From Siphonodentalium dalli (Eukaryota; Mollusca; Scaphopoda; Gadilida; Siphonodentaliidae): 64,000 nucleotides of DNA. Positions 1 to 10,730 of the stretch are shown here, piece by piece. Where the stretch lies: NCBI GenBank assembly GCA_032622095.1, contig CP136063.1, positions 120,858,723 to 120,922,722 of the forward strand, given 5' to 3'. The notes below the pieces were generated by a model. It saw only the letters and a list, made by a program, of their open reading frames with translations. It did not search any database and was not told where the DNA came from. A program made the position numbers and the translations under genes. Position 1 is the first letter of the stretch. Each line of letters starts with the position of its first letter.

Positions 1-29
1 TGAGCTACAGTGTCATTGACACTTTCATT
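1..29 (+). mobile_element. 3' terminus of a family A Helentron-like element, cut by the window edge
   Basis: The window opens inside the conserved family A 3' end: GAGCTACAGTGTCATTGACA followed by CTTTCATT. AGTGTCA/TGACACT forms a 7-bp hairpin just before the terminus. The same end recurs near 18614, 22262, 22511, 23271, 23534, 29109, 29361, 30774, 36126 and 37065. The body lies outside the window. Confidence 0.8.
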
Positions 30-1687
30 ATTTTTATTCCGACCGACCCTACCAAAACAAGGTTAAAAAAAATCTGTAAAGCAGAAAAATAAAAAAGTTT
101 GGCCTTATGCCTAAAGTTCTCAATATGTATCCATTGTGCATCCCTTCTGTGTCATGGCAATGGTGTGACAAGAGCCAGCCTTCATAATTGGCTACGGCAA
201 TCAGCATTGCTGAAGCAAACTGGGCCACGGCATACTGTTGCTGTAGCAGATTGCCGAAGCCAAACAATCTGAATTAAGAGGGCTGCAAGAGCCCAAGAGA
301 ACCAAATTCACCCCCTCCCAAACCGTAATTGAGGGGGGGGGGGGGGTGTAGTGTAATAGAACCAGATACTAGGATATGCATATATACAAGACTTTAATAA
401 ATATTTCATATATAAATAGATTAAATACCTGCCTCATCGCCAAAATAAATTGGTCAATAATAAATATAAATATCTGCCTCCCTTGTCACTTTAAAAAAAA
501 AAAGTTTCCTGAGAAACTAACTATTTTGTTTATATAATCAAATATCTAACTTCAAGCTTGTCATCCTTGTTTTATAAATGAAATACCAAATGACACATAT
601 TCATGTGTTGTAACTGTCACTGATGCAAGCTAGTTGTCACTAGGATGGGTCATTACGCTCAGTTTGTTTTAACTATTTATCATGAAAATGGTTTGCAAAT
701 GCTGTCTATCGCAATGTGTTGCATGCACTTTTCATTGGTGGATGTACATGTGTATTCCGAATTTTAATTATATTGTCCAATTTTCATTATTCCGCGATAG
801 ACTGGGACATGGCTAGAGCGTCTTCGTTGGGGGGGGGGTGTTGTTGGTGGTTGATCTCCTGCTAAATCCGTCCAAAATTGCATATTAAATCGTCCAGGGC
901 GCAATCGCAAGGCTTCTGTGCGTTTACGGCGATAGAGAGCTGCCATGCTCAGAAATTGATCTCGGGAAGCGTTAATGCGAGAAGTTTATATAAGAAAAGT
1001 ACATTTCTCCCTCAATAACAGGCCATGTATATTTAAAGCGGCTCTTGGTCTGTAGGATTCAATAAACAAGCAATTCTTATGTTTTCCTGCCCCAACCTCA
1101 TCATTTAAAGTGCTTTTTACTATGACAAATCCGAAAGCATTCTGAGTGGAACATGTGCTCAATTTTACTACAAGCATCAGTTTATTGTCATCTTGGTATT
1201 GTTTTTGATATTGCCGATCAGGATTATTGTCATATGCAATATTTCTGTTGATAAATTGAACACATTAATAAGATAAATTTTCTGAAATTACAGCAATATA
1301 ATTCAGAATCTGATAAATTCACTGAAATAGATTTTAATGCGATGCAACGAATTGGCGTAGAGAAATATCCGGAAAGATACTCACTAACTCCACAGTGTTT
1401 GCTTGTTCTCCACTGCCAAATGGAATATAAGATTAAACAAACCACCTTACCTGTTCCTCTCATATTAAGGAGGTAGTATGAATTAAATCTAATAAAACTT
1501 TCATAAACTTGAAAATCAGTTGTTGGTACCAATTGAAATAAAAAAAAAACTTATCCATGCAGATCAACAAGAGCCACAACAAATTTAATTATACATTTTT
1601 ACATTAACTGACGTTACCAAAAAGTTATGTTAGCTGGGGTGGCGACGTAATTGCAGTGGCCTACACTTGAAAGAAATTATATTTCAG
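30..1687 (+). other. intronic or flanking DNA upstream of the EEF2 exon, no gene recognised
   Basis: No coding exon or known repeat is recognised. It is AT-rich and includes an uninterrupted run of 14 G at 333-346. A short - strand reading frame at 764-946 is rich in Arg but has no recognisable domain. If EEF2 has its usual exon order, this is the upstream intron. The segment ends with the polypyrimidine/AG acceptor TTATATTTCAG of the exon at 1688. Confidence 0.6.
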
Positions 1688-1870
1688 GGGGTACTTTGTG
1701 AAGAGAACATGAGGAACACACGAATCAACATTCATGACGTTACTTTACATGCTGATGCTATACATAGAGGGGGTGGTCAGATCATTCCAACTGCTAGGAG
1801 GGTATTCTATGCCAGCGTGCTGACAGCTCAACCTATCATAATGGAACCTGTTTATTTGGTAGAAATTCAG
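1688..1870 (+). CDS. EEF2: elongation factor 2, internal exon encoding the diphthamide loop of domain IV
   Basis: EEF2 is the GTPase that moves tRNA and mRNA through the cytosolic ribosome after peptide bond formation. This 183-nt exon encodes 61 residues in phase 0 at both ends. It starts GVLCEENMR, passes through the near-invariant [20 protein letters not shown] and ends EPVYLVEIQ. The His in AIHRGGG (codon 1763-1765) is the residue that eukaryotes convert to diphthamide at the domain IV tip, which reaches the decoding centre. The acceptor is TTATATTTCAG and the donor CAG/GTAAGT, both canonical. Identity is secure. However, residues after NMR (NTRINIHDV, where I recall typical EEF2 as GVRFDVHDV or similar) and the ARRVFYAS and QPIIMEP stretches are more changed than usual for so conserved a protein, so a diverged paralogue is possible. 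Earlier exons are not in the window. The next expected exon was not found; the terminal exon is at 30805. Confidence 0.96.
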
Positions 1871-2103
1871 GTAAGTTTTAGCTTGAAACAAATGTTCATT
1901 AAACATATTTTTTGATCCAGTGAAATGAAACCCACAGCATTTATATATAGAATTGTCATACTTCACCACATGTTTGCAGTTGCTACCTGTATTACCTGAC
2001 AAAAAGTAGGAACATGTTTGTACAAAAATAAAATTGAAACTGCCGTTTCTTTTACCCTACCCTAGGCCAAAGCACATTGTTGAAAGTGGCCATAAAGCTT
2101 TTT

Positions 2104-2545
2104 AGCTCACCTGAGACAAAGTCTCTGGTAGAGCTATAGTCATCACTCATCGTCCATCCATCAACAATTCTTTAAAAATCTTCTCCAGATCCATAGGACC
2201 AAATGGGTTCATATTTGGTGTGGATGTTCCGATGGAACTATAGTCATTACTCGTCGTCCATCTTTTTCTCTGCTTCCATTAGACCGAATGGGTTCATATT
2301 TGGTGCGGATGTTCCCTAGATGACTGGTATTCAGATTTGTTAAAATGAGGTCACTGGGCCAATTAGTTCCAAAGACGACTTCTCCTCAAGTAGCATCATT
2401 CCGAATGGGTTCATAATTTGTATGAAGGGTCCTTGGGCGACTGGGGTTCAGATTTGATCAAATGAGGTCACTGGGTCAAATGTGGGCTGAGCCAGGGACA
2501 TCACTCAAAAATTAGATTGAACTCCTTGCTCAATTGAAAAAAAAA
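2104..2545 (+). mobile_element. family C Helentron-like element, 5' part
   Basis: It begins with the family C terminal hairpin: AGCTCACCTGAG and, after a short loop, a matching inverted arm. The usual leader (CATCACTCATCGTCCATCC) follows. The body has tandem sentences of the type ACCGAATGGGTTCATATTTGGTG and GATTTGTTNAAATGAGGTCACTGGG. Related copies start at 4115 and 7244. The 3' end is not defined here and the sequence fades into A/T runs. Confidence 0.65.
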
Positions 2546-2880
2546 CAAAGAATTTTTAATTTTTTTTTTTATTTATTTCAATAATATATTTTTTTTAAAG
2601 TGAATTATAAAAAGACAAATATTAAAGAAGCCCCTACCTTTGCCCATCGGTGCTTCTAGCATCCCTGTTGTCAAACACTTGTTTTAAATTTATTTCAGTC
2701 ACAATACAATACATGGTTATATTATACACCCTATGCATATGAATGCTATCTCTTACAGTAAAAATAATACAGGTCAGCATACTGGTCAGTCTGCTCTGTT
2801 GATAATTATTCACATGTCAAATCTGACAGTGCAGTATCAACAAGCACTCTAGCCAGACCAGAGAGGTTTTGTTTTGGTAA
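2546..2880. other. unannotated AT-rich stretch
   Basis: It contains poly-A and poly-T runs and no recognisable gene or repeat boundary. Nothing else seen. Confidence 0.5.
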
Positions 2881-3790
2881 CTATCTCCGCCAAATTTAAA
2901 ATTTGCGGGGGATATAGTAATGGGTTCCGTCCGTCAGTCTGTCCGCTCTCTCTCGAGGGTTTTGTGTGGCTTTATTTGTGGAGAGGAAGCCCTTGTGTGT
3001 CTTTTTTTACTTGTGTGGCTAGCCACATAACTTGGACAATAAAAAAAAATTGAGAATTAAAAAAAGTTTTTTTTTTAGGCTCTGAATCGCCTGCCAGAAG
3101 CCACCCAAAAAAATTTGTCCATCAAATTGTCCAAAAAAATGGACAACCCACCTCCTCCATTTCAGTCAAAGCGTTTTGGTAGGGTTTTGTGGCTTTATTT
3201 GTGGAGCGGAAGCCCTTGTGTGTGTTTTTTTTACTTGTGTGGCTAGCCACATAACTTGGACAATAAAAAAAAATTGTGTGTCTACTAGCCTAAAAAGACA
3301 AGACACAGCCAGATTTGGATGAAAGGCTCACAAATTCATTTTAAAAAACCACACAAAATGCACTGTAATTCATTCAACTATCAATTTGCGAGAACAAAAA
3401 CTATTTTAAAAAGCCACACAGAACGGACAGTTTACAAAAGCGCACAACTATCTGTATGCAAGAACAAATATAAAAGCCATTTTTTACAGACTCAAAATGC
3501 TTATTTTTACCGTAGTTATTGGACTTTGTTTATTATTCTTGTCGAATTTACCAAATAGCAAATAGACGACGTCACAGGGCTCATTTCTATAAATGTCAAC
3601 GGATTTCAAAGATATTTGGTATATGAGTTCACTTTACCAGTATCTAGAACGAGTTCGCAAACCAGGTCCGGCCAGATATTTTCATCAGAGTTGTTGGACT
3701 CGCATGATTTAAAAGATTTTTGGTATATTCGTTCCCATGACCAGTACCTAAAATGAGTTCGCAAGCCAGGCTTTTTGACAAAATCTTGTT
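2881..3790 (+). mobile_element. family G Helentron-like element
   Basis: It starts with a hairpin at CTCCGCCAAATTT / AAATTTGCGGGGGAT, followed by the GTTCCGTCCGTCAGTCTGTCC leader shortened by mutation. Inside, a segment with GTGGCTTTATTTGTGG and the 14-nt perfect palindrome TGTGGCTAGCCACA occurs twice, 223 bp apart (2966 and 3189). Two copies of an ACGAGTTCGCAAACCAGG-type motif follow, and the copy ends near GACAAAATCTTGTT. A piece of the same 3' region recurs inverted near 54466-54500. Confidence 0.6.
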
Positions 3791-4114
3791 AATTTTGAAA
3801 TTGAATGTCAAATGTATTCCCAGCAGCCTTCAGTCTCTACTCATATAAGCTATTACTTTGTTCAAATGGTGGGTCTGTGGAATAGGTCATTTATTCAGTT
3901 TTAACACTTCCTTTCAGTGAATTAATTTCTACCCTATGAATGGTTCTGTAGTTTGTGTGGACCACCCTATCCTTTGTTGATTGAGACTGTTTTAATAGAG
4001 ACAGCTTTATAAGTTTAAGAATTCCAATTAAACTAATTCCAAAAACTTTAACCCCCTCCATAAGACAAACTATTTGAGTTGTTGAGTTCGAGTTTGGTAC
4101 CGATTATAGTTCTA
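3791..4114. other. unannotated stretch
   Basis: AT-rich sequence with no reading frame or repeat that I recognise. Confidence 0.5.
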
Positions 4115-4640
4115 AGCTCACCTGAGGCAAAGACTCAGTGGAGCTACTGTGTATAGTCATCACTCCTCTTCCATCTGTCCATCAAATTTTTTTATTTAAT
4201 TATTTTAAACATCTTCTCCAGACCCTTAAAACAACTAAGAACCATTAGACCTATTAGGCTTATATTTGGTTTTGAGGGTCCTTGGTTTACTGGGGTTCAG
4301 ATTTATTACAATGGGGTCACTGGGGTAAACATGGGCAGAGACAGGGTCAATATCTTTCAAAAAGAAACTAAATTTTAGATTTAAATTCTTGCTCAATTTA
4401 AAGATTTAAATGAGAAAAAAAGTTATTCTGCTCTGTCTTTACAGTCTGGTGAGTGACCCCACAGTTATTGACCGTCTTGTTTTTAAATATGAATTAAATT
4501 TTGTTTTCTTATTAATTTTTCAAAAACTATCGCCATTATAACATCCACTCAGGTTCTCCGAATCACCACACCAAATCTGGTTTAAATTAGTCCAGGGTCT
4601 GAACAGAAAGATTATCCTTGCCATTTGAAGGGTCAAACAC
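4115..4640 (+). mobile_element. family C Helentron-like element, second copy
   Basis: The 5' hairpin AGCTCACCTGAG...CTCAGTGGAGCT is followed by ATCACTCCTCTTCCATCTGTCC and a family C body with CTTGGTTTACTGGGGTTCAGA. Near 4448 the motif TCTGGTGAGTGACC is the inverse of the 5' arm and may be the subterminal partner. The right boundary is approximate. Confidence 0.6.
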
Positions 4641-5733
4641 CCATATTACCTTGTTTCACATTCCCAAATGAAACTAAATTTCTTTGACAAGTCTAGATCC
4701 ATTAGATCTTTGTGTCATGGCTTACGCCATCAAAGATCCATGGCGTGCGTCAAACAACATAGGCGGCTATAATTCCTATAAAAGTAACAATTAGGACCAA
4801 CGCATATGTATTTATCAACTAAATACAAATACAAGTGTGAAACCATCCACTCACCTACGTGTCAGTTATCCTTAAAATCCGACAGATAACAGAACGTAAA
4901 CACTGACATGTCGTGTGTTCGTCGACCATTGCATGTGACCCGTAATTTCATGAATCCCCCTGTGAGTTCCCCGTGCGCACGGCAAGGTAATCACATGCGT
5001 TCACATTGAGTGTACAATTCAGGTTGCCCTGATACAATTCAAGTTGAGGGGAACTACAATCTGCGCATGCGTGTAGTTTTTACAAATTACCAACTCCAAT
5101 TTGTTACACATGCGTACTGTTAACATCCTGGTACAGTAATGCGAGTTGCAGAATCATGTTTGCCATGCACGAGACGCACGTAGTCATGTGATATGTTAGC
5201 TCCTCCTGCTTCGGCCATTTAACCACGTTTTGTCAACATGTTTTCCGACTGGATTTTTGGATTAAATTATTACGGAATTATACACACGTTCTGGTAGGTG
5301 TCAGAGCTAATATATATTGCAATATTGTTAACATTAATGACTATGTTAGTTGATTTGTAAAATTAAGTGTATTTAAAAAAATTAAATAGCCGTCTAAGCT
5401 GATGCGCCGCCGCGGTCAGACCTGGATGGCCTTAGCCATATTACCAGGTCTGGTCAGACTATGACAAGTCATGACTTTCACTATCAACAATAAGCTTAAC
5501 AAGTCAACACATGCCACCCTCTAATGTGCTATGGGTGGTAATTACATATGATGTTGTCTGACACTATTTGATGAACAAATGAGAGATTTATGGGGAGAAT
5601 GGTTATTTTTGTCATTCATTTCAATTTAAATGAACTATGGATTTGTTCTTTGCAGTTGTATACTGGACAGATGTTACAATATTAATTATATAGGCTATTA
5701 ACTCATTTTCATCTATGCTAATGATTTGTCTTA
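4641..5733. other. unannotated stretch with two small inverted repeats
   Basis: No gene is recognised. A hairpin GATCTTTG...CAAAGATC lies around 4708-4739. Another, CAGACCTGG...CCAGGTCTG, lies around 5417-5454. CpG-containing DNA around 4900-5200 is less AT-rich than its surroundings. Confidence 0.45.
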
Positions 5734-6340
5734 TTATACCCCCACTTTCAAAGAAAATGGGGGGTATACTGGATTGACTGCGTCTGTCCGTCACGCTTTC
5801 TCCGTCCGTTTAGCCGTCCATCCGTCCGACCTCATATCTCGAACAACTATGAACCGATTTAAATAATTTTGTGTATGCAATCTCCTTAGGACGGTCTCTC
5901 CGCATGATGCTAATTGCGGTTTGGTCAGACTTTTTTTTTCAAGTTACGCCTCTTTTTCGACTTATTTTGACTTAGAAAATTCTGTCTGACTTAATAACTT
6001 TAACAAATATGAACCGATTTCAATAATTTTCGGTATACATGCTTCTCACAATATCCTTTCTACATGATGCGGCTAGGGATTGGCTCAGACTGTTTTTCGT
6101 AATATTACACCTCATTTTCGACTTATTTTGACTTGGAAAATTCTGTCTGACTTAATAACTTTAACAAATATGAACCGATTTGAATAATTTTTTCTGTACA
6201 AGCTTCTTGTGACACCATATCGATATAATTAGTCCGAATTTTTCTTTAAAGTAAAAAATCTTTTTGGTTGAGTTTACGGATAATGCGGGTTGAATTTGCC
6301 ACTGGGGTTATGCTAGCACTCGAGTGCACACCTCTTGTTT
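5734..6340 (+). mobile_element. family F Helentron-like element, complete
   Basis: The 5' hairpin is ATACCCCCACTTTC / AAAATGGGGGGTAT, then CTGTCCGTCACGCTTTCTCC leader. The interior repeats a module with AACAAATATGAACCGATTT and TTTTCGACTTATTTTGACTT. The 3' end has CTGGGGTTAT (imperfect inverse of the 5' arm), then the 12-nt palindrome GCACTCGAGTGC, then ACACCTCTTGTTT. Length is about 607 bp. There is no coding capacity, so it must be mobilised by proteins made elsewhere if it is mobile at all. Confidence 0.75.
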
Positions 6341-6399
6341 ATTATGCTGATAATTTCAAGAATCAATTATCAGTGGTGCAATGCTGATAACTAATGGTT

Positions 6400-6767
6400 A
6401 TTATGCCCCCGACTTGAAGTCGGCGGGTATATAGTCGACGTCTCCGTCCGTACGTACGTCTGTCCGTACAAACATTTTGCATTATTGTTCAGCAACCGCT
6501 GGGCAGATTTAGCTGATATTTGGTATGGTGATAGAGCAGCATGGGGGAACAGCTACATGCATAGTTTCGTCCACCCATTTTTACCAGAGTTATGGCCCTT
6601 TTTTGACTTAGAAAATTCAATTTTGTCCGTCCGTACAAACATTTTGCATTATTGTTCAGCAACCGCTGGGCAGATTTAGCTGATATTTGGTATGGTGATA
6701 CCGTCCATGCTTAATCCGAATTGCTACGGTCGGGGGCAAATGCCACGCGACAGTGTACCTCTTGTTT
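6400..6767 (+). mobile_element. family D Helentron-like element, complete
   Basis: The 5' hairpin is CCCCCGACTT/AAGTCGGCGGG, then GACGTCTCCGTCCGTACG leader. Two tandem units carry CAGCAACCGCTGGGCAGATT and GATATTTGGTATGGTGATA, 167 bp apart (6490 and 6657). GAGTTATGGCCCTTTTTTGAC lies between them. The 3' end has GGTCGGGGGCA, the inverse of the 5' arm, then GTGTACCTCTTGTTT. Non-coding. Confidence 0.78.
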
Positions 6768-7243
6768 AACTAATTTTGAGGAAAATAAATTCACTACTTC
6801 AACTCCTAAAATATACTCTTTGAAATTACTAGATCTATGGATCTCAAAGATTGGGTTTTACAATTGGTTCAAATAAGGGCAGATATAGATTTACCCCATA
6901 GAAATGTGTACATATAATTTTAGTACTACTTGCTTTAAAGTGATTTTGAGAAGTACTGACTTGTGGTCTTGAGAGTCCCAAGTCTTCTCAGCCTTTACTG
7001 TCAGGTGAGTGTCAAATATACAACATTTATATATCAGTTGAAAATTAGGCCCCATGCCATTTCCAATGACTGCTATCGGATTTGGAACATCTTAGATTTA
7101 ACTTTTTGCATGACTAAATCCCTCATCTGATCATCATACTTCATATGTCACTTCGGGTCAAATTTTTCTGAATTTGTTGAAAATCATGGCTGCGGCCATC
7201 TATGAATTTAATTATATATAGCATTCCCTACCAATACTGTTTT
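6768..7243 (+). other. family C-like tail fragments
   Basis: GGATCTCAAAGATTGGGTTTTAC and the following 'TTCAAATAAGGGCAGA' resemble 9150-9210 and the tail of other family C copies. TCAGGTGAGTGTC at 6999 is the inverse of the family C 5' arm. No gene seen. Confidence 0.4.
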
Positions 7244-8010
7244 AGCTCACCTGAGACAAAGTCTCCGGTGGAGCTATAGTTCACTCGTCGTCCGTCCATC
7301 CATCCGTCCGTCAACAATTCTTTAAACATCTTCTTCGGAACCATAAGACCGAATGGGTTCATATTTGATGTGGATGTTCCCTAGGTGACTCACATTCAGA
7401 TTTGTTCAAATGAGGTCACCAGGTCAATTAGTTGCGAAACCAGGGCCATAACTATATTCCTCCTTGGTAATTCTTATACCATTGGGCCGATTTAGCTTAT
7501 ATTTGGTATGGAGGGTCCTTGAATAACTGGGGTTCAGATTTGTTCAAATGGGGTCACTGGGTCAAATTGGGGTGGACCCAGGGACACAACTCCAAAAAAA
7601 AATATTAATTCAGATTGAACTCCTTGATCAATTTAAAAAAACATTTTTATACGCCCGTTTGAATAAACGTTTTTTTTGTGGATTACATATATCGAAATAC
7701 AGCTCAAGTCCGAATTTCGTTTTAATCCGATAATTTTTGCGAGAGTTATGGCCCCTTTTTTGACGTAATTTGACTTAGAAAATCCCTGAAATTTGTTGTC
7801 CGGATGATAACTTTAGTTAGAGTGAACCGATTTCAATCAAATTTGGTATGTGGGTTTATTAGGAGAAAAGACAGCTCAAGTTCGAATTTGGGTTCCATCC
7901 GCCAATTTTCCCCAGAGAGGGCATATTTTGCACGCCAAGCGTAGCTCTTGTTAAAAATTGGAAAAACTGACACCGTTGTAACATCCGCAGAGTTAGAAAA
8001 TCTTTAATGA
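7244..8010 (+). mobile_element. family C Helentron-like element with a nested family E element
   Basis: A well-preserved 5' hairpin (AGCTCACCTGAG / CTCCGGTGGAGCT) is followed by CGTCGTCCGTCCATCCATCC. The body continues to about 7646, is interrupted by the family E element, then resumes with GAAAAACTGACACCGTTGTAAC, which matches the AAAACTATCGCCATTATAAC part of the copy at 4115. The nesting shows the family E insertion is younger. Confidence 0.65.
7647..7952 (+). mobile_element. family E Helentron-like element nested in family C
   Basis: The 5' hairpin is ATACGCCCGTTT/AAACG. The interior has GAGAGTTATGGCCCCTTTTT and TGAACCGATTTCAATCAAAT. The 3' end has GGGCATAT (inverse of the 5' arm), a small ACGC/GCGT hairpin and AGCTCTTGTT. 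About 306 bp, non-coding. Confidence 0.65.
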
Positions 8011-8037
8011 AATCATGCAAACTTTCCCTTTCCATCA

Positions 8038-8052
8038 CCCCCCCCCCCCCCC
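8038..8052. repeat. C15 homopolymer tract
   Basis: Fifteen consecutive C, i.e. G15 on the - strand, directly after a CCCTTTCCATCA sequence. It may form a G-quadruplex on the - strand. Confidence 0.9.
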
Positions 8053-8289
8053 ACATGACCCTTCCCACCACCCTGCCCCCAACCAAATCATCCCACCCCA
8101 TCTCATCTCCTAACTCACAGGATCTCTCCCACCAGCAGATTCAGTCAGTTGTATTAGCTACAGACAGAGAGAGAGAGTTAATATAAATACACAGTCATCA
8201 ATTGAGATGTTATCAGGCTGACAGGTGTGAACAAATGCTGAGCTAGCACTCATGCCAGTGTGTGTCAAATCAAAACAAATTATTGTTCT

Positions 8290-8713
8290 CAAACCTGAAT
8301 TTAGTGTGTCTGCTGACATTTGCAGAATGAGGTCCCCAGAGGGTGAATTTAATTATGCATCACCAAATGCACTAGCCATGGTCCTCATTCTGCTTAGGCC
8401 TCAATTTCTGGGAAGTATATATAGGGTCTTAAATTGACATTTTTACTTACTTTTTCCCTTTTGTTTAGTTTCTATATCCCCTAATTTGTAGAAGATAAAA
8501 TACATAATTGAGGTGCCCAATGGGTGCACATCACCAACTTTAACTGGAGAACTTCAATCTGATGCTATGTCTCCCATAACAGTTGAGGCCTAAACAGAAT
8601 GAGGTCCCCAGAGGGTGAATTTGGTGATGCTAGCCTGCATTGTAGGATTGCGTCATTAAATTCACCCTTTGGGGACCTCATTCTGCAAATGTCCGACACT
8701 ATGTTCAGGCTTG
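8290..8713. mobile_element. foldback MITE with long, duplicated inverted ends
   Basis: The left end (AACCTGAATTTAGTGTG, GACATTTGCAGAATGAGGTC, CCCAGAGGGTGAATTTAAT) is matched in inverse orientation at the right end (about 8650-8712), giving arms near 70 bp. Extra partial copies of the GAATGAGGTCCCCAGAGGG block lie inside (8384-8418 and 8570-8640), so the element folds on itself in several ways. No clear target duplication. Confidence 0.6.
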
Positions 8714-8759
8714 GCTGTTCGAATATTATTTTCTTAACCACCAGTATCCAGTTCAACTC

Positions 8760-9210
8760 ATTATACCCTGATTTTGCAAAGAAAACTTGGGGGGGGGGGT
8801 ATATTGAATTGAATTTGTCTGTCCCTATGTCAGACTGTTCTCTCATCCATCTGTCATTATGTCTCTATCCGTCATCAATTGGTTTCTTCTCCAGATACAT
8901 TAATTAAAGACCAAATGGGTTTATATATTTTGGTGTGGATGTCCCCTAGATGACTCTCATTCAGATTTGTTCATTAGGTCAAATAGGTGAGAAGCCAGGG
9001 CCATAACTCTTTCCTTCCATAGTAATTCTTAAAACAAGTTCTTCTCAAGAACCATCGGGCCTATTTAGGCCTATTTAGGGTCCTTCGGTGACTTTAGGAA
9101 ATTTGAGGAATATCAGTTCAGTTCAACTATTAAAATCTACTGTCTCATATTACCAAATGAATGGATCTCATAGATGGGGATTCACGTTTGTTCAAATAGG
9201 GGCAGAGATA
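8760..9210 (+). mobile_element. family F 5' end joined to a family C body
   Basis: It starts like family F (ATTATACCCTGATTTTGCAAAG, a G10 run, then TGTCTGTCCC). It then continues as family C (ACCAAATGGGTTTATAT, CCTAGATGACTCTCATTCAGA, GGTCAAATAGGTGAGAAGCC). It looks chimeric; nested insertion or template switching are both possible. Confidence 0.45.
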
Positions 9211-10485
9211 AGAGATTTAATTATCAACCAGCCACCCTACCTGTGCTTTTTGATACTGGTATAATAATGTATAGATTCCTCTTGATTTCTAAGCTGCCTG
9301 GGTGGGGGGAAATGGGGCGGAAGTGTAGATGGGGTGGGGTTTTGACCACTTAGAAGCGATTTGGACAGTTGATTGTGTATTCACATAACCCACAACACAA
9401 GCCCGTTTGATCACTGGCGGTTTTCTAGACATGAAACCAACAACTACACTCTGTGTCAGTCTGCGAATCACTTGCTACACATTCAATGCCAATTTCCTTT
9501 GGCAGCATTACATGACGTTCCGGCTGCACGCGCTCCGCGGCATATATGCATCAAAGCAATCAAGTCTAGACTTTTACTACGTCATCAATAGTCTGTCTGT
9601 TTTTATGAAACTGTCTCCCCCCCTTTTGTCATTATCATTAGTTCGTCTCACAAAGCGATGGCAGAAGACCTACAAAAAACGGAAATCGAACGTTGGGGAC
9701 ATTTAGTCCTAATTGAAGATGAAAAAAAAAGAACAAATGGGCGGAATGCAAGGCCTGCCGAACGCGATTCGTTTATTCTGGATCAACATCAATATGAAGT
9801 CGCATATCCAGAAAAAACACATAGGCCTACTGGGAGGGGAACTCGGAGTATATCTAGTGATGTGTTCGATAACTTTATTTTCTAAACACTGGCTGGGGCT
9901 TGCGTAATGAATCTCTTAATTTTGTTTGAATTTGTTTATTAATTAATTGAAGTAACATCGTGGAGCCACTGTGATTAATACATACCCACCTATACCCAAA
10001 CACTAGTAAACATTACTAAACAACAGTATACCTACCTTCAGTACCTTGTAGTACACATGTTTGGGCTAATTGTGCCCGCGATATACACGAGGAAGGAACT
10101 ATATTTCGTTGCTGAAGGTATTGCAAGCAAGCGTTGTTTATGCGGTGCGGAACTCCCGTAAACATCGATATACTAGCGCACTACTAATATATATTATATT
10201 TTAGTTTGTTTGGGCTCAAAACTGAATTAATTTATATACACATTTACCGCTATTTGATCGCTGTAACGGGACCGCATTATACGACCAAGACATCGTTTGT
10301 GATCGCATGTATATCAACGTTTCCGGGACACGTAATAATCACTTGTTTTGCCGATATAGTGACCAGTGTATTCAATCTCGTACTTGGGGTAATGATGGTC
10401 GCGGTTAACCGGTTATGATTAGGTTAATGCCCGTGGTTAACCTGTTGGGGAAAAAAAACCAACGTCCCAGCACTACTGTTTTTAT
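9211..10485 (+). other. unannotated stretch with one short reading frame
   Basis: A 75-codon + strand frame at 9658-9885 begins at GCGATGG, a good start context, and encodes MAEDLQKTEIERWGH and onwards; I recognise no domain and no splice donor that would make it an exon. Around 10436-10478, GGTTAACC repeats end in CCCAGCACTA, reminiscent of a hAT right end, but no matching left end was found. Nothing else is supported. Confidence 0.35.
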
Positions 10486-10730
10486 GTGTACTCATACCAT
10501 AGTATGGTACACCAAGCGTCAACGTCCGGATTGACCATTTGCCGTTCATCCGTCTGTCTGTCTGTCCGTAGACTCTCATGCGTGGTGCGATAACTCAGAC
10601 ATTTTCTATCCGATCGGAACCAAATTTTGTATACAAGTTTCTCCGCCCCTATGACTGATGTTGCATTCGGATCATTGCGACACAGAAGATGTTGATTAAT
10701 CGGGTCCGGTTTTCTGTAGAACTAATGAAT
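10486..10730 (+). mobile_element. family B Helentron-like element, 5' part
   Basis: The 5' hairpin GTGTACTCATACCATAGTATG continues to GGTACAC, then GTCAACGTCCGGATTGACC and the CCGTCTGTCTGTCTGTCC leader. The module GGTGCGATAACTCAGACATT ATCCGATCGGAACCAAATTTTG (split here for length) is as in other family B copies. The 3' end is missing. Confidence 0.65.

Noticed and set aside
764-946. Arg-rich 60-codon - strand frame as a possible Harbinger-type exon
   Set aside because: Only composition is suggestive; no catalytic motif or terminal repeats.
9658-9885. 75-codon frame with a good start context
   Set aside because: No domain or homologue recognised and no splice signals to make it an exon; kept only as a note.
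10436-10478. hAT-like right terminus (inverse TAGTGCTGGGACGTTGG)
   Set aside because: No left terminus or 8-bp duplication found upstream, so not called as an element.
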